Notes: a model not told the origin generated them from the sequence alone. 64,000 bases of DNA from Taudactylus pleione (GCA_031769625.1 JAUIMM010000573.1:248001-312000), one strand, 5' to 3'. Shown: positions 45,367 to 60,594, counted from the stretch's first letter. Translations and numbers: made by a program.

Positions 45367-45502
45367 TATATCTATCTATATATGGGTAACCTACAGATGT
45401 GTTCACATACACCTAGCCTCCCTGCACGTTAAATAGCCCTTCTAGTAGAGTTATACCGTGGCACGACACTACAGAACTGAGCACCTTTTCGTGCAAATTA
45501 TA

Positions 45503-46120
45503 CCCTTAAAATGTGTCTTATTTGCAAAGCAATGGAAAATAGGATGGACAAGCAGCTAATGCTGAATAAAATGATATGTGGCATGCCTATGTTCTGTGTG
45601 CTGCTGCTGCAAAATGCTACATTACAGTGTCAGCAGCTGTGACACTGTAAAGTTGCATATCGTATCCAGATACAGCTCAGTCGCATACAGATTATACAGT
45701 AGGCAGGCCGTATATCATTTTAATCAGTATAAGCTGCTTTTGCGTCCTAATCGCATCACTTTGCAAATAAGACACATTTTAATGGAAAAAGTCACTTGGA
45801 AAGATGCTCAGTGCTACAGAGTCACATTGTACTCACCCATTATTTGTAACACATCTCAAAGCACATGGAGGATAGATGTATGTGAACGCATCTGTACCTA
45901 ATTATTTATTAGTATTTATTACCAGTTTTTTATATAGCGCACATATATTCCACAGCGCTTTACAGAGAATAATTTGGCCACTCACTTTAGTCCCTGCCGC
46001 AGTGGAGCTTACAGTCTATATTCCCTACCACGTGCTCACACAACTAGCAACAAATGCAACGCAAGACATGATATTTAGCAACACAGCAAAAGACGAGTCA
46101 TAAGTACCAAAGAACTAGTG

Positions 46121-46173
<53 letters not shown>

Positions 46174-46198
46174 TCTTTCTATCTTTCTATCTTTTCAT

Positions 46199-46269
<71 letters not shown>

Positions 46270-47837
46270 CTCTATATCTATCTATATATGGGGAATCTAA
46301 GGTAGCTAACTAGTGTCTATCTATCAATGATCGAGCTACCTATCAATCTATGATCTATCTTTAAATATTAGACATTGGAGGCAAACCTTCTAATCAAAAG
46401 ATTCACATTTTCCCAACATTAAGTCCAAGTAATTGAAAAACCACCCCAAGATTCTTGGTTAGGAAAGGTGAGCATAATGCTGTTTGGGATTTAGACTAAA
46501 AAGCATGATTTATGGAGTAAAACAGGGAGAGTGAACAGCTGAGATATACTGCATCCTGAGATAAACAGAATTACTGTATATCTGACACTACCAAATCACA
46601 GTGTCGCATAAGTAGAATAGTCCATAGTAAATAGACATTTTTGAAGTATCAATGTATAGCAGGAACATATCATCGTGCCTCTGCAGGCCTAGAGCAAGTC
46701 TAGCCTGAGAATTACCGGTAATTAATAATCATTAATTACCTGTTCAGGGTCTCCTTCTTCGGTGGTTCATCTTTGATAGTTGCCATGAGTAGAAGTCTGG
46801 AATCAAGGAGACCTCACAAAAGTCCAGCGATGTAGTTTGTTTAGATGTTGACCTCACATTTTGATTCATGGAAAAGGCCCACCTGGAAAAAACATATTGG
46901 GAGGCGCGATAACATGTTCTTGCTATACACTATACATGCAAATATATCTCAGTTGGGCCTGTCCTTGTTGGCAGGGTGAATTTGCACTATATCTAGCTAC
47001 CTTAATATCTATCTCTATATCTATCTATATATGGGCAATCAACAGATGTGTTCACAAACATCTAACCTCCCTGCGCGTTCAACAGCCCTTCTAGATGTGT
47101 TATACCATGGCACGAATCGGTACCGCTGAGCATCATTTTGTGAAACATTTTCCCTTAAACTGCATTTTATTCGCAAAGTGATGCAAATAGGATGGACAAG
47201 CAGCTTATGCTGGTTAAAATTATATGTGGCAAGCCTACAGTATGTTCTGTGTGCGACTGTGGCTATATCTGCATGCAAAATGCTACGTTACAGTGTCAGC
47301 AGCTGTGACAATGTAAAGTTGCATATCGCATGCAGATACAGCTCAGTTGCACACAGATTATACAGTAGGCATGCCGTATATCATTTTAGTCAGTATAAGC
47401 TGCTTTTGCATCCTATTCGCATCACTTTGCAAATAAGACACATTTTAATGGAAAAAGTCACCTGGAAAGATGCCCTGTGCTACAGAGTCGCATTGTACTC
47501 ACCCATTATTTGTAACACATCTCTCAAAACACATGGAGGATAGATGTACTGCATGTGGAAGCATCTGTACCTAATTATTTATTAGTATTTATTACCAGGT
47601 TTTTATATAGCGCACATATATTCCGCAGCACTTTACAGTGAAAAATTTGGCCATTCACTGTAGTCCCTGCCCCAGTGGAGCTTACACTCTATATTCCCTA
47701 CCACATGCTCACGCAACTAGCAACAAATGCAACGCAAGGCATGATAATTAGCAACACAGCAATAGACAAGTTATAAGTACCAAAGAACTAGTGTCTGCCT
47801 ATCTAACTGTCTACCTACCGATCGATCTATCTATCTA

Positions 47838-47876
<39 letters not shown>

Positions 47877-48007
47877 CTATCTATATATGGGTAACCTACA
47901 GATGTGTTCACATACACCTAGCCTCCCTGCACGTTAAATAGCCCTTCTAGTAGAGTTATACCGTGGCACGACACTACAGAACAGAGCACCTTTTCGTGCA
48001 AATTATA
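45503..48007 (+). repeat. Satellite unit 12 (type 1, follows DIRS copy 3)
   Basis: 2505 bp unit. A palindrome 45393-45895 with the post-element marker ctgctgctg near 45601, TCTA tract 46123-46289, B palindrome 47042-47568. The TCTA/TC tract 47820-47888 contains a ccatc interruption shared only with unit 14. No gene is visible. Confidence 0.92.
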
Positions 48008-48625
48008 CCCTTAAAATGTGTCTTATTTGCAAAGCAATGGAAAATAGGATGGACAAGCAGCTAATGCTGAATAAAATGATATGTGGCATGCCTATGTTCT
48101 GTGTGCGGGTGCTGCAAAATGCTACATTACAGTGTCAGCAGCTGTGACACTGTAAAGTTGCATATCGTATCCAGATACAGCTCAGTCGCATACAGATTAT
48201 ACAGTAGGCAGGCCGTATATCATTTTAATCAGTATAAGCTGCTTTTGCGTCCTAATCGCATCACTTTGCAAATAAGACACATTTTAATGGAAAAAGTCAC
48301 TTGGAAAGATGCTCAGTGCTACAGAGTCACATTGTACTCACCCATTATTTGTAACACATCTCAAAGCACATGGAGGATAGATGTATGTGAACGCATCTGT
48401 ACCTAATTATTTCTTAGTATTTATTACCAGTTTTTTATATAGCGCACATATATTCCACAGCGCTTTACAGAGAATAATTTGGCCACTCACTTTAGTCCCT
48501 GCCGCAGTGGAGCTTACAGTCTATATTCCCTACCACGTGCTCACACAACTAGCAACAAATGCAACGCAAGACATGATATTTAGCAACACAGCAAAAGACG
48601 AGTCATAAGTACCAAAGAACTAGTG

Positions 48626-48702
<77 letters not shown>

Positions 48703-48727
48703 TCTTTCTATCTATCTATCTTTTCAT

Positions 48728-48786
<59 letters not shown>

Positions 48787-50354
48787 CTCTATCTCTCTAT
48801 ATCTATCTATATATGGGGAATCTAAGGTAGCTAACTAGTGTCTATCTATCAATGATCGAGCTACCTATCTATCTATGATCTATCTTTAAATATTAGACAT
48901 TGGAGGCAAACCTTCTAATCAAAAGATTCACATTTTCCCAACATTAAGTCCAAGTGATTGAAAAACCACTCCCAAGATTCTTGGTTAGGAAAGGTGAGCA
49001 TAATGCTGTTTGGGATTTAGACTAAAAAGCATGATTTATGGAGTAAAACAGGGAGAGTGAACAGCTGAGATATACTGCATCCTGAGATAAACAGAATTAC
49101 TGAATATCTGACACTACCAAATCACAGTGTCGCATAAGTAGAATAGTCCATAGTAAAGAGACATTTTTTAAGTATCAATGTATAGCAGGAACATATCATC
49201 GTGCCTCTGCAGGCCTAGAGCAAGTCTAGCCTGAGAATTACCGGTAATTAATAATCATTAATTACCTGTTCAGGGTCTCCTTCTTCGGTGGTTCATCTTT
49301 GATTGTTGCCATGAGTAGAAGTCTGGAATCAAGGAGACCTCACAAAAGTCCAGCGATGTAGTTTGTTTAGATGTTGACCTCACATTTTGATTCATGGAAA
49401 AGGCCCACCTGGAAAAAACATATCGGGAGGCGCGATAACATGTTCTTGCTATACACTATACATGCAAATATATCTCAGTTGGGCCTGTCCTTGTTGGCAG
49501 GGTGAATTTGCACTATATCTAGCTACCTTAATATCTATCTCTATATCTATCTATATATGGGCAATCAACAGATGTGTTCACAAACATCTAACCTCCCTGC
49601 GCGTTCAACAGCCCTTCTAGATGTGTTATACCATGGCACAAATCGGTACCGCTGAGCATCTTTTTGTGACACATTTTCCCTTAAACTGCATTTTATTCGC
49701 AAAGTGATGCAAATAGGATGGACAAGCAGCTTATGCTGATTAAAATTATATGTGGCAAGCCTACAGTATGTTCTGTGTGCGACTGAGGCTATATCTGCAT
49801 GCAAAATGCTACGTTACAGTGTCAGCAGCTGTGACACTGTAAAGTTGCATATCGCATGCAGATACAGCTCAGTTGCACACAGATTATACAGTAGGCATGC
49901 CGTATATCATTTTAATCAGTATAAGCTGCTTTTGCATCCTATTCGCATCACTTTGCAAATAAGACACATTTTAATGGAAAAAGTCACCTGGAAAGATGCC
50001 CTGTGCTACAGAGTCGCATTGTACTCACCCATTATTTGTAACACATCTCTCAAAACACATGGAGGATAGATGTACTGCATGTGGACGCATCTGTACCTAA
50101 TTATTTATTAGTATTTATTACCAGGTTTTTATATAGCGCACATATATTCCGCAGCACTTTACAGTGAAAAATTTGGCCATTCACTGTAGTCCCTGCCCCA
50201 GTGGAGCTTACACTCTATATTCCCTACCACATGCTCATGCAACTAGCAACAAATGCAACGCAAGGCATGATAATTAGCAACACAGCAATAGACAAGTTAT
50301 AAGTACCAAAGAACTAGTGTCTGCCTATCTAACTGTCTACCTACCGATCGATCG

Positions 50355-50425
<71 letters not shown>

Positions 50426-50561
50426 TATATCTATCTATATATGGGTAACCTACAGATGTGTTCACATACACCTAGCCTCCCTGCACGTTAAATAGCCCTT
50501 CTAGTAGAGTTATACCGTGGCACGACACTACAGAACTGAGCACCTTTTCGTGCAAATTATA
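48008..50561 (+). repeat. Satellite unit 13 (type 2, no insertion)
   Basis: 2554 bp unit. A palindrome 47898-48400, TCTA tract 48628-48814 (one of the longest, about 187 bp), B palindrome 49568-50094, TCTA/TC tract 50346-50442. It has the type 2 no-element markers near 49162 and 50234. No gene is visible. Confidence 0.92.
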
Positions 50562-51195
50562 CCCTTAAAATGTGTCTTATTTGCAAAGCAATGGAAAATA
50601 GGATGGACAAGCAGCTAATGCTGAATAAAATGATATGTGGCATGCCTATGTTCTGTGTGCGGGTGCTGCAAAATGCTACATTACAGTGTCAGCAGCTGTG
50701 ACACTGTAAAGTTGCATATCGTATCCAGATACAGCTCAGTCGCATACAGATTATACAGTAGGCAGGCCGTATATCATTTTAATCAGTATAATCTGCTTTT
50801 GCGTCCTAATCGCATCACTTTGCAAATAAGACACATTTTAATGGAAAAAGTCACTTGGAAAGATGCTCAGTGCTACAGAGTCACATTGTACTCACCCATT
50901 ATTTGTAACACATCTCAAAGCACATGGAGGATAGATGTATGTGAACGCATCTGTACCTAATTATTTATTAGTATTTATTACCAGTTTTTTATATAGCGCA
51001 CATATATTCCACAGCGCTTTACAGAGAATAATTTGGCCACTCACTTTAGTCCCTGCCGCAGTGGAGCTTACAGTCTATATTCCCTACCACGTGCTCACAC
51101 AACTAGCAGCAAATGCAACGCAAGACATGATATTTAGCAACACAGCAAAAGACGAGTCATAAGTACCAAAGAACTAGTGTCTATCTATCTATCTT

Positions 51196-51248
<53 letters not shown>

Positions 51249-51273
51249 TCTTTCTATCTATCTATCTTTTCAT

Positions 51274-51344
<71 letters not shown>

Positions 51345-52912
51345 CTCTATATCTATCTATATATGGGGAATCTAAGGTAGCTAACTAGTGTCTATCTATC
51401 AATGATCGAGCTACCTATCAATCTATGATCTATCTTTAAATATTAGACATTGGAGGCAAACCTTCTAATCAAAAGATTCACATTTTCCCAACATTAAGTC
51501 CAAGTAATTGAAAAACCACCCCAAGATTCTTGGTTAGGAAAGGTGAGCATAATGCTGTTTGGGATTTAGACTAAAAAGCATGATTTATGGAGTAAAACAG
51601 GGAGAGTGAACAGCTGAGATATACTGCATCCTGAGATAAACAGAATTACTGTATATCTGACACTACCAAATCACAGTGTCGCATAAGTAGAATAGTCCAT
51701 AGTAAATAGACATTTTTGAAGTATCAATGTATAGCAGGAACATATCATCGTGCCTCTGCAGGCCTAGAGCAAGTCTAGCCTGAGAATTACCGGTAATTAA
51801 TAATCATTAATTACCTGTTCAGGGTCTCCTTCTTCGGTGGTTCATCTTTGATAGTTGCCATGAGTAGAAGTCTGGAATCAAGGAGACCTCACAAAAGTCC
51901 AGCGATGTAGTTTGTTTAGATGTTGACCTCACATTTTGATTCATGGAAAAGGCCCACCTGGAAAAAACATATTGGGAGGCGCGATAACATGTTCTTGCTA
52001 TACACTATACATGCAAATATATCTCAGTTGGGCCTGTCCTTGTTGGCAGGGTGAATTTGCACTATATCTAGCTACCTTAATATCTATCTCTATATCTATC
52101 TATATATGGGCAATCAACAGATGTGTTCACAAACATCTAACCTCCCTGCGCGTTCAACAGCCCTTCTAGATGTGTTATACCATGGCACGAATCGGTACCG
52201 CTGAGCATCATTTTGTGAAACATTTTCCCTTAAACTGCATTTTATTCGCAAAGTGATGCAAATAGGATGGACAAGCAGCTTATGCTGGTTAAAATTATAT
52301 GTGGCAAGCCTACAGTATGTTCTGTGTGCGACTGTGGCTATATCTGCATGCAAAATGCTACGTTACAGTGTCAGCAGCTGTGACAATGTAAAGTTGCATA
52401 TCGCATGCAGATACAGCTCAGTTGCACACAGATTATACAGTAGGCATGCCGTATATCATTTTAGTCAGTATAAGCTGCTTTTGCATCCTATTCGCATCAC
52501 TTTGCAAATAAGACACATTTTAATGGAAAAAGTCACCTGGAAAGATGCCCTGTGCTACAGAGTCGCATTGTACTCACCCATTATTTGTAACACATCTCTC
52601 AAAACACATGGAGGATAGATGTACTGCATGTGGAAGCATCTGTACCTAATTATTTATTAGTATTTATTACCAGGTTTTTATATAGCGCACATATATTCCG
52701 CAGCACTTTACAGTGAAAAATTTGGCCATTCACTGTAGTCCCTGCCCCAGTGGAGCTTACACTCTATATTCCCTACCACATGCTCACGCAACTAGCAACA
52801 AATGCAACGCAAGGCATGATAATTAGCAACACAGCAATAGACAAGTTATAAGTACCAAAGAACTAGTGTCTGCCTATCTAACTGTCTACCTACCGATCGA
52901 TCTATCTATCTA

Positions 52913-52951
<39 letters not shown>

Positions 52952-53082
52952 CTATCTATATATGGGTAACCTACAGATGTGTTCACATACACCTAGCCTC
53001 CCTGCACGTTAAATAGCCCTTCTAGTAGAGTTATACCGTGGCACGACACTACAGAACAGAGCACCTTTTCGTGCAAATTATA
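50562..53082 (+). repeat. Satellite unit 14 (type 1, mosaic)
   Basis: 2521 bp unit. A palindrome 50452-50954, TCTA tract 51182-51364, B palindrome 52117-52643, TCTA/TC tract 52895-52963 with the ccatc interruption shared with unit 12. The head matches units 1, 5 and 16 (ataatctgc, agcagcaaatg). From about 51415 it matches units 3 and 12 (ctatcaatc, tactgtatatc, catattggg). No gene is visible. Confidence 0.92.
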
Positions 53083-53700
53083 CCCTTAAAATGTGTCTTA
53101 TTTGCAAAGCAATGGAAAATAGGATGGACAAGCAGCTAATGCTGAATAAAATGATATGTGGCATGCCTATGTTCTGTGTGCGGGTGCTGCAAAATGCTAC
53201 ATTACAGTGTCAGCAGCTGTGACACTGTAAAGTTGCATATCGTATCCAGATACAGCTCAGTCGCATACAGATTATACAGTAGGCAGGCCGTATATCATTT
53301 TAATCAGTATAAGCTGCTTTTGCGTCCTAATCGCATCACTTTGCAAATAAGACACATTTTAATGGAAAAAGTCACTTGGAAAGATGCTCAGTGCTACAGA
53401 GTCACATTGTACTCACCCATTATTTGTAACACATCTCAAAGCACATGGAGGATAGATGTATGTGAACGCATCTGTACCTAATTATTTCTTAGTATTTATT
53501 ACCAGTTTTTTATATAGTGCACATATATTCCACAGCGCTTTACAGAGAATAATTTGGCCACTCACTTTAGTCCCTGCCGCAGTGGAGCTTACAGTCTATA
53601 TTCCCTACCACGTGCTCACACAACTAGCAACAAATGCAACGCAAGACATGATATTTAGCAACACAGCAAAAGACGAGTCATAAGTACCAAAGAACTAGTG

Positions 53701-53773
<73 letters not shown>

Positions 53774-53798
53774 TCTTTCTATCTATCTATCTTTTCAT

Positions 53799-53853
<55 letters not shown>

Positions 53854-55421
53854 CTCTATCTCTCTATATCTATCTATATATGGGGAATCTAAGGTAGCTA
53901 ACTAGTGTCTATCTATCAATGATCGAGCTACCTATCTATCTATGATCTATCTTTAAATATTAGACATTGGAGGCAAACCTTCTAATCAAAAGATTCACAT
54001 TTTCCCAACATTAAGTCCAAGTGATTGAAAAACCACTCCCAAGATTCTTGGTTAGGAAAGGTGAGCATAATGCTGTTTGGGATTTAGACTAAAAAGCATG
54101 ATTTATGGAGTAAAACAGGGAGAGTGAACAGCTGAGATATACTGCATCCTGAGATAAACAGAATTACTGAATATCTGACACTACCAAATCACAGTGTCGC
54201 ATAAGTAGAATAGTCCATAGTAAAGAGACATTTTTTAAGTATCAATGTATAGCAGGAACATATCATCGTGCCTCTGCAGGCCTAGAGCAAGTCTAGCCTG
54301 AGAATTACCGGTAATTAATAATCATTAATTACCTGTTCAGGGTCTCCTTCTTCGGTGGTTCATCTTTGATTGTTGCCATGAGTAGAAGTCTGGAATCAAG
54401 GAGACCTCACAAAAGTCCAGCGATGTAGTTTGTTTAGATGTTGACCTCACATTTTGATTCATGGAAAAGGCCCACCTGGAAAAAACATATCGGGAGGCGC
54501 GATAACATGTTCTTGCTATACACTATACATGCAAATATATCTCAGTTGGGCCTGTCCTTGTTGGCAGGGTGAATTTGCACTATATCTAGCTACCTTAATA
54601 TCTATCTCTATATCTATCTATATATGGGCAATCAACAGATGTGTTCACAAACATCTAACCTCCCTGCGCGTTCAACAGCCCTTCTAGATGTGTTATACCA
54701 TGGCACAAATCGGTACCGCTGAGCATCTTTTTGTGACACATTTTCCCTTAAACTGCATTTTATTCGCAAAGTGATGCAAATAGGATGGACAAGCAGCTTA
54801 TGCTGATTAAAATTATATGTGGCAAGCCTACAGTATGTTCTGTGTGCGACTGAGGCTATATCTGCATGCAAAATGCTACGTTACAGTGTCAGCAGCTGTG
54901 ACACTGTAAAGTTGCATATCGCATGCAGATACAGCTCAGTTGCACACAGATTATACAGTAGGCATGCCGTATATCATTTTAATCAGTATAAGCTGCTTTT
55001 GCATCCTATTCGCATCACTTTGCAAATAAGACACATTTTAATGGAAAAAGTCACCTGGAAAGATGCCCTGTGCTACAGAGTCGCATTGTACTCACCCATT
55101 ATTTGTAACACATCTCTCAAAACACATGGAGGATAGATGTACTGCATGTGGACGCATCTGTACCTAATTATTTATTAGTATTTATTACCAGGTTTTTATA
55201 TAGCGCACATATATTCCGCAGCACTTTACAGTGAAAAATTTGGCCATTCACTGTAGTCCCTGCCCCAGTGGAGCTTACACTCTATATTCCCTACCACATG
55301 CTCATGCAACTAGCAACAAATGCAACGCAAGGCATGATAATTAGCAACACAGCAATAGACAAGTTATAAGTACCAAAGAACTAGTGTCTGCCTATCTAAC
55401 TGTCTACCTACCGATCGATCG

Positions 55422-55492
<71 letters not shown>

Positions 55493-55628
55493 TATATCTA
55501 TCTATATATGGGTAACCTACAGATGTGTTCACATACACCTAGCCTCCCTGCACGTTAAATAGCCCTTCTAGTAGAGTTATACCGTGGCACGACACTACAG
55601 AACTGAGCACCTTTTCGTGCAAATTATA
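53083..55628 (+). repeat. Satellite unit 15 (type 2, no insertion)
   Basis: 2546 bp unit. A palindrome 52973-53475, TCTA tract 53703-53881, B palindrome 54635-55161, TCTA/TC tract 55413-55509. A private base at 53518 changes atagcgcac to atagtgcac in the A core. The rest is nearly unit 13, consistent with a duplicated 5 kb dimer. No gene is visible. Confidence 0.92.
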
Positions 55629-56262
55629 CCCTTAAAATGTGTCTTATTTGCAAAGCAATGGAAAATAGGATGGACAAGCAGCTAATGCTGAATAAAATGA
55701 TATGTGGCATGCCTATGTTCTGTGTGCGGGTGCTGCAAAATGCTACATTACAGTGTCAGCAGCTGTGACACTGTAAAGTTGCATATCGTATCCAGATACA
55801 GCTCAGTCGCATACAGATTATACAGTAGGCAGGCCGTATATCATTTTAATCAGTATAATCTGCTTTTGCGTCCTAATCGCATCACTTTGCAAATAAGACA
55901 CATTTTAATGGAAAAAGTCACTTGGAAAGATGCTCAGTGCTACAGAGTCACATTGTACTCACCCATTATTTGTAACACATCTCAAAGCACATGGAGGATA
56001 GATGTATGTGAACGCATCTGTACCTAATTATTTATTAGTATTTATTACCAGTTTTTTATATAGCGCACATATATTCCACAGCGCTTTACAGAGAATAATT
56101 TGGCCACTCACTTTAGTCCCTGCCGCAGTGGAGCTTACAGTCTATATTCCCTACCACGTGCTCACACAACTAGCAGCAAATGCAACGCAAGACATGATAT
56201 TTAGCAACACAGCAAAAGACGAGTCATAAGTACCAAAGAACTAGTGTCTATCTATCTATCTT

Positions 56263-56323
<61 letters not shown>

Positions 56324-56348
56324 TCTTTCTATCTATCTATCTTTTCAT

Positions 56349-56407
<59 letters not shown>

Positions 56408-57963
56408 CTCTATATCTATCTATATATGGGGAATCTAAGGTAGCTAACTAGTGTCTATCTATCAATGATCGAGCTACCTATCTATCTATGATCTATCTTT
56501 AAATATTAGACATTGGAGGCAAACCTTCTAATCAAAAGATTCACATTTTCCCAACATTAAGTCCAAGTAATTGAAAAACCACCCCCAAGATTCTTGGTTA
56601 GGAAAGGTGAGCATAATGCTGTTTGGGATTTAGACTAAAAAGCATGATTTATGGAGTAAAACAGGGAGAGTGAACAGCTGAGATATACTGCATCCTGAGA
56701 TAAACAGAATTACTGAATATCTGACACTACCAAATCACAGTGTCGCATAAGTAGAATAGTCCATAGTAAATAGACATTTTTGAAGTATCAATGTATAGCA
56801 GGAACATATCATCGTGCCTCTGCAGGCCTAGAGCAAGTCTAGCCTGAGAATTACCGGTAATTAATAATCATTAATTACCTGTTCAGGGTCTCCTTCTTCG
56901 GTGGTTCATCTTTGATAGTTGCCATGAGTAGAAGTCTGGAATCAAGGAGACCTCACAAAAGTCCAGCGATGTAGTTTGTTTAGATGTTGACCTCACATTT
57001 TGATTCATGGAAAAGGCCCACCTGGAAAAAACATATCGGGAGGCGCGATAACATGTTCTTGCTATACACTATACATGCAAATATATCTCAGTTGGGCCTG
57101 TCCTTGTTGGCAGGGTGAATTTGCACTATATCTAGCTACCTTACTCTCTATCTCTATATCTATCTATATATGGGCAATCAACAGATGTGTTCACAAACAT
57201 CTAGCCTCCCTGCGCGTTCAACAGCCCTTCTAGATGTGTTATACCATGGCACGAATCGGTACCGCTGAGCATCATTTTGTGAAACATTTTCCCTTAAACT
57301 GCATTTTATTCGCAAAGTGATGCAAATAGGATGGACAAGCAGCTTATGCTGGTTAAAATTATATGTGGCAAGCCTACAGTATGTTCTGTGTGCGACTGTG
57401 GCTATATCTGCATGCAAAATGCTACGTTACAGTGTCAGCAGCTGTGACAATGTAAAGTTGCATATCGCATGCAGATACAGCTCAGTTGCACACAGATTAT
57501 ACAGTAGGCATGCCGTATATCATTTTAGTCAGTATAAGCTGCTTTTGCATCCTATTCGCATCACTTTGCAAATAAGACACATTTTAATGGAAAAAGTCAC
57601 CTGGAAAGATGCCCTGTGCTACAGAGTCGCATTGTACTCACCCATTATTTGTAACACATCTCTCAAAACACATGGAGGATAGATGTACTGCATGTGGAAG
57701 CATCTGTACCTAATTATTTATTAGTATTTATTACCAGGTTTTTATATAGCGCACATATATTCCGCAGCACTTTACAGTGAAAAATTTGGCCATTCACTGT
57801 AGTCCCTGCCCCAGTGGAGCTTACACTCTATATTCCCTACCACATGCTCACGCAACTAGCAACAAATGCAACGCAAGGCATGATAATTAGCAACACAGCA
57901 ATAGACAAGTTATAAGTACCAAAGAACTAGTGTCTGCCTATCTAACTGTCTACCTACCGATCG

Positions 57964-58033
<70 letters not shown>

Positions 58034-58164
58034 CTATCTATATATGGGTAACCTACAGATGTGTTCACATACACCTAGCCTCCCTGCACGTTAAATAGCC
58101 CTTCTAGTAGAGTTATACCGTGGCACGACACTACAGAACAGAGCACCTTTTCGTGCAAATTATA
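55629..58164 (+). repeat. Satellite unit 16 (type 1, no insertion)
   Basis: 2536 bp unit closely matching units 1 and 5. A palindrome 55519-56021, TCTA tract 56249-56427, B palindrome 57181-57707, TCTA/TC tract 57959-58045. Like units 1 and 5, it directly precedes an element-bearing unit. No gene is visible. Confidence 0.92.
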
Positions 58165-58782
58165 CCCTTAAAATGTGTCTTATTTGCAAAGCAATGGAAA
58201 ATAGGATGGACAAGCAGCTAATGCTGAATAAAATGATATGTGGCATGCCTATGTTCTGTGTGCGGGTGCTGCAAAATGCTACATTACAGTGTCAGCAGCT
58301 GTGACACTGTAAAGTTGCATATCGTATCCAGATACAGCTCAGTCGCATACAGATTATACAGTAGGCAGGCCGTATATCATTTTAATCAGTATAAGCTGCT
58401 TTTGCGTCCTAATCGCATCACTTTGCAAATAAGACACATTTTAATGGAAAAAGTCACTTGGAAAGATGCTCAGTGCTACAGAGTCACATTGTACTCACCC
58501 ATTATTTGTAACACATCTCAAAGCACATGGAGGATAGATGTATGTGAACGCATCTGTACCTAATTATTTCTTAGTATTTATTACCAGTTTTTTATATAGC
58601 GCACATATATTCCACAGCGCTTTACAGAGAATAATTTGGCCACTCACTTTAGTCCCTGCCGCAGTGGAGCTTACAGTCTATATTCCCTACCACGTGCTCA
58701 CACAACTAGCAACAAATGCAACGCAAGACATGATATTTAGCAACACAGCAAAAGACGAGTCATAAGTACCAAAGAACTAGTG

Positions 58783-58819
<37 letters not shown>

Positions 58820-58844
58820 TCTTTCTATCTATCTATCTTTTCAT

Positions 58845-58883
<39 letters not shown>

Positions 58884-60319
58884 CTCTATATCTATCTATA
58901 TATGGGGAATCTAAGGTAGCTAACTAGTGTCTATCTATCAATGATCGAGCTACCTATCTATCTATGATCTATCTTTAAATATTAGACATTGGAGGCAAAC
59001 CTTCTAATCAAAAGATTCACATTTTCCCAACATTAAGTCCAAGTGATTGAAAAACCACTCCCAAGATTCTTGGTTAGGAAAGGTGAGCATAATGCTGTTT
59101 GGGATTTAGACTAAAAAGCATGATTTATGGAGTAAAACAGGGAGAGTGAACAGCTGAGATATACTGCATCCTGAGATAAACAGAATTACTGAATATCTGA
59201 CACTACCAAATCACAGTGTCGCATAAGTAGAATAGTCCATAGTAAAGAGACATTTTTGAAGTATCAATGTATAGCAGGAACATATCATCGTGCCTCTGCA
59301 GGCCTAGAGCAAGTCTAGCCTGAGAATTACCGGTAATTAATAATCATTAATTACCTGTTCAGGGTCTCCTTCTTCGGTGGTTCATCTTTGATTGTTGCCA
59401 TGAGTAGAAGTCTGGAATCAAGGAGACCTCACAAAAGTCCAGCGATGTAGTTTGTTTAGATGTTGACCTCACATTTTGATTCATGGAAAAGGCCCACCTG
59501 GAAAAAACATATCGGGAGGCGCGATAACATGTTCTTGCTATACACTATACATGCAAATATATCTCAGTTGGGCCTGTCCTTGTTGGCAGGGTGAATTTGC
59601 ACTATATCTAGCTACCTTAATATCTATCTCTATATCTATCTATATATGGGCAATCAACAGATGTGTTCACAAACATCTAACCTCCCTGCGCGTTCAACAG
59701 CCCTTCTAGATGTGTTATACCATGGCACAAATCGGTACCGCTGAGCATCTTTTTGTGACACATTTTCCCTTAAACTGCATTTTATTCGCAAAGTGATGCA
59801 AATAGGATGGACAAGCAGCTTATGCTGATTAAAATTATATGTGGCAAGCCTACAGTATGTTCTGTGTGCGACTGAGGCTATATCTGCATGCAAAATGCTA
59901 CGTTACAGTGTCAGCAGCTGTGACACTGTAAAGTTGCATATCGCATGCAGATACAGCTCAGTTGCACACAGATTATACAGTAGGCATGCCGTATATCATT
60001 TTAATCAGTATAAGCTGCTTTTGCATCCTATTCGCATCATTTTGCAAATAAGACACATTTTAATGGAAAAAGTCACCTGGAAAGATGCCCTGTGCTACAG
60101 AGTCGCATTGTACTCACCCATTATTTGTAACACATCTCTCAAAACACATGGAGGATAGATGTACTGCATGTGGACGCATCTGTACCTAATTATTTATTAG
60201 TATTTATTACCAGGTTTTTATATAGCGCACATATATTCCGCAGCACTTTACAGTGAAAAAATATGAGATATGGTAAGAACTTACCCTTGTTATCTCTATT
60301 TCTACGAAGTCCATAGGGT

Positions 60320-60446
60320 TCCACAGGATACCTTGGGGTATAGGTGTGACGTCAGTCGCAGGGCACCAAAGAGTTAAGCTTTCAGCCTCCCAGGATGCAC
60401 TAGGTCCCCCTCCTATACCCCGCCCCCGGGCCAAGGCACCTCAGTT
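60320..60446 (+). repeat. DIRS inverted terminal repeat, 3' end, copy 4
   Basis: Same sequence as the 3' repeats of copies 1 to 3; outer tip 60258-60319. Its partner lies beyond the window. Confidence 0.93.
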
Positions 60447-60594
60447 AGTTACCAAGCCATAGGCCGGAGGAGGAGAAGGAAGAGAGAGAACAAAGATCTG
60501 GACACATACAAGAATCACATTCTCACCAGAGGGAGACGGAAAACCGGTGACCAGAGCAAAGCCCATCTGCAGCACAGGTGCGACAGGGCGGGAG

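Larger units (their letters stand above)
37055..45502 (+). repeat. Satellite unit 11 (type 1 head, type 2 tail) interrupted by DIRS copy 3
   Basis: Chimeric unit of about 2508 bp plus the element at 39172-45114. The head has ataatctgc near 37282, as in type 1 units. From the end of the TCTA tract onward it is type 2 of the element-bearing kind. A palindrome 36945-37447, TCTA tract 37675-37817 (with a TCTG interruption near 37721), B palindrome 38571-39097, TCTA/TC tract 45289-45383. This looks like the product of an unequal exchange that removed one unit. Confidence 0.91.
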
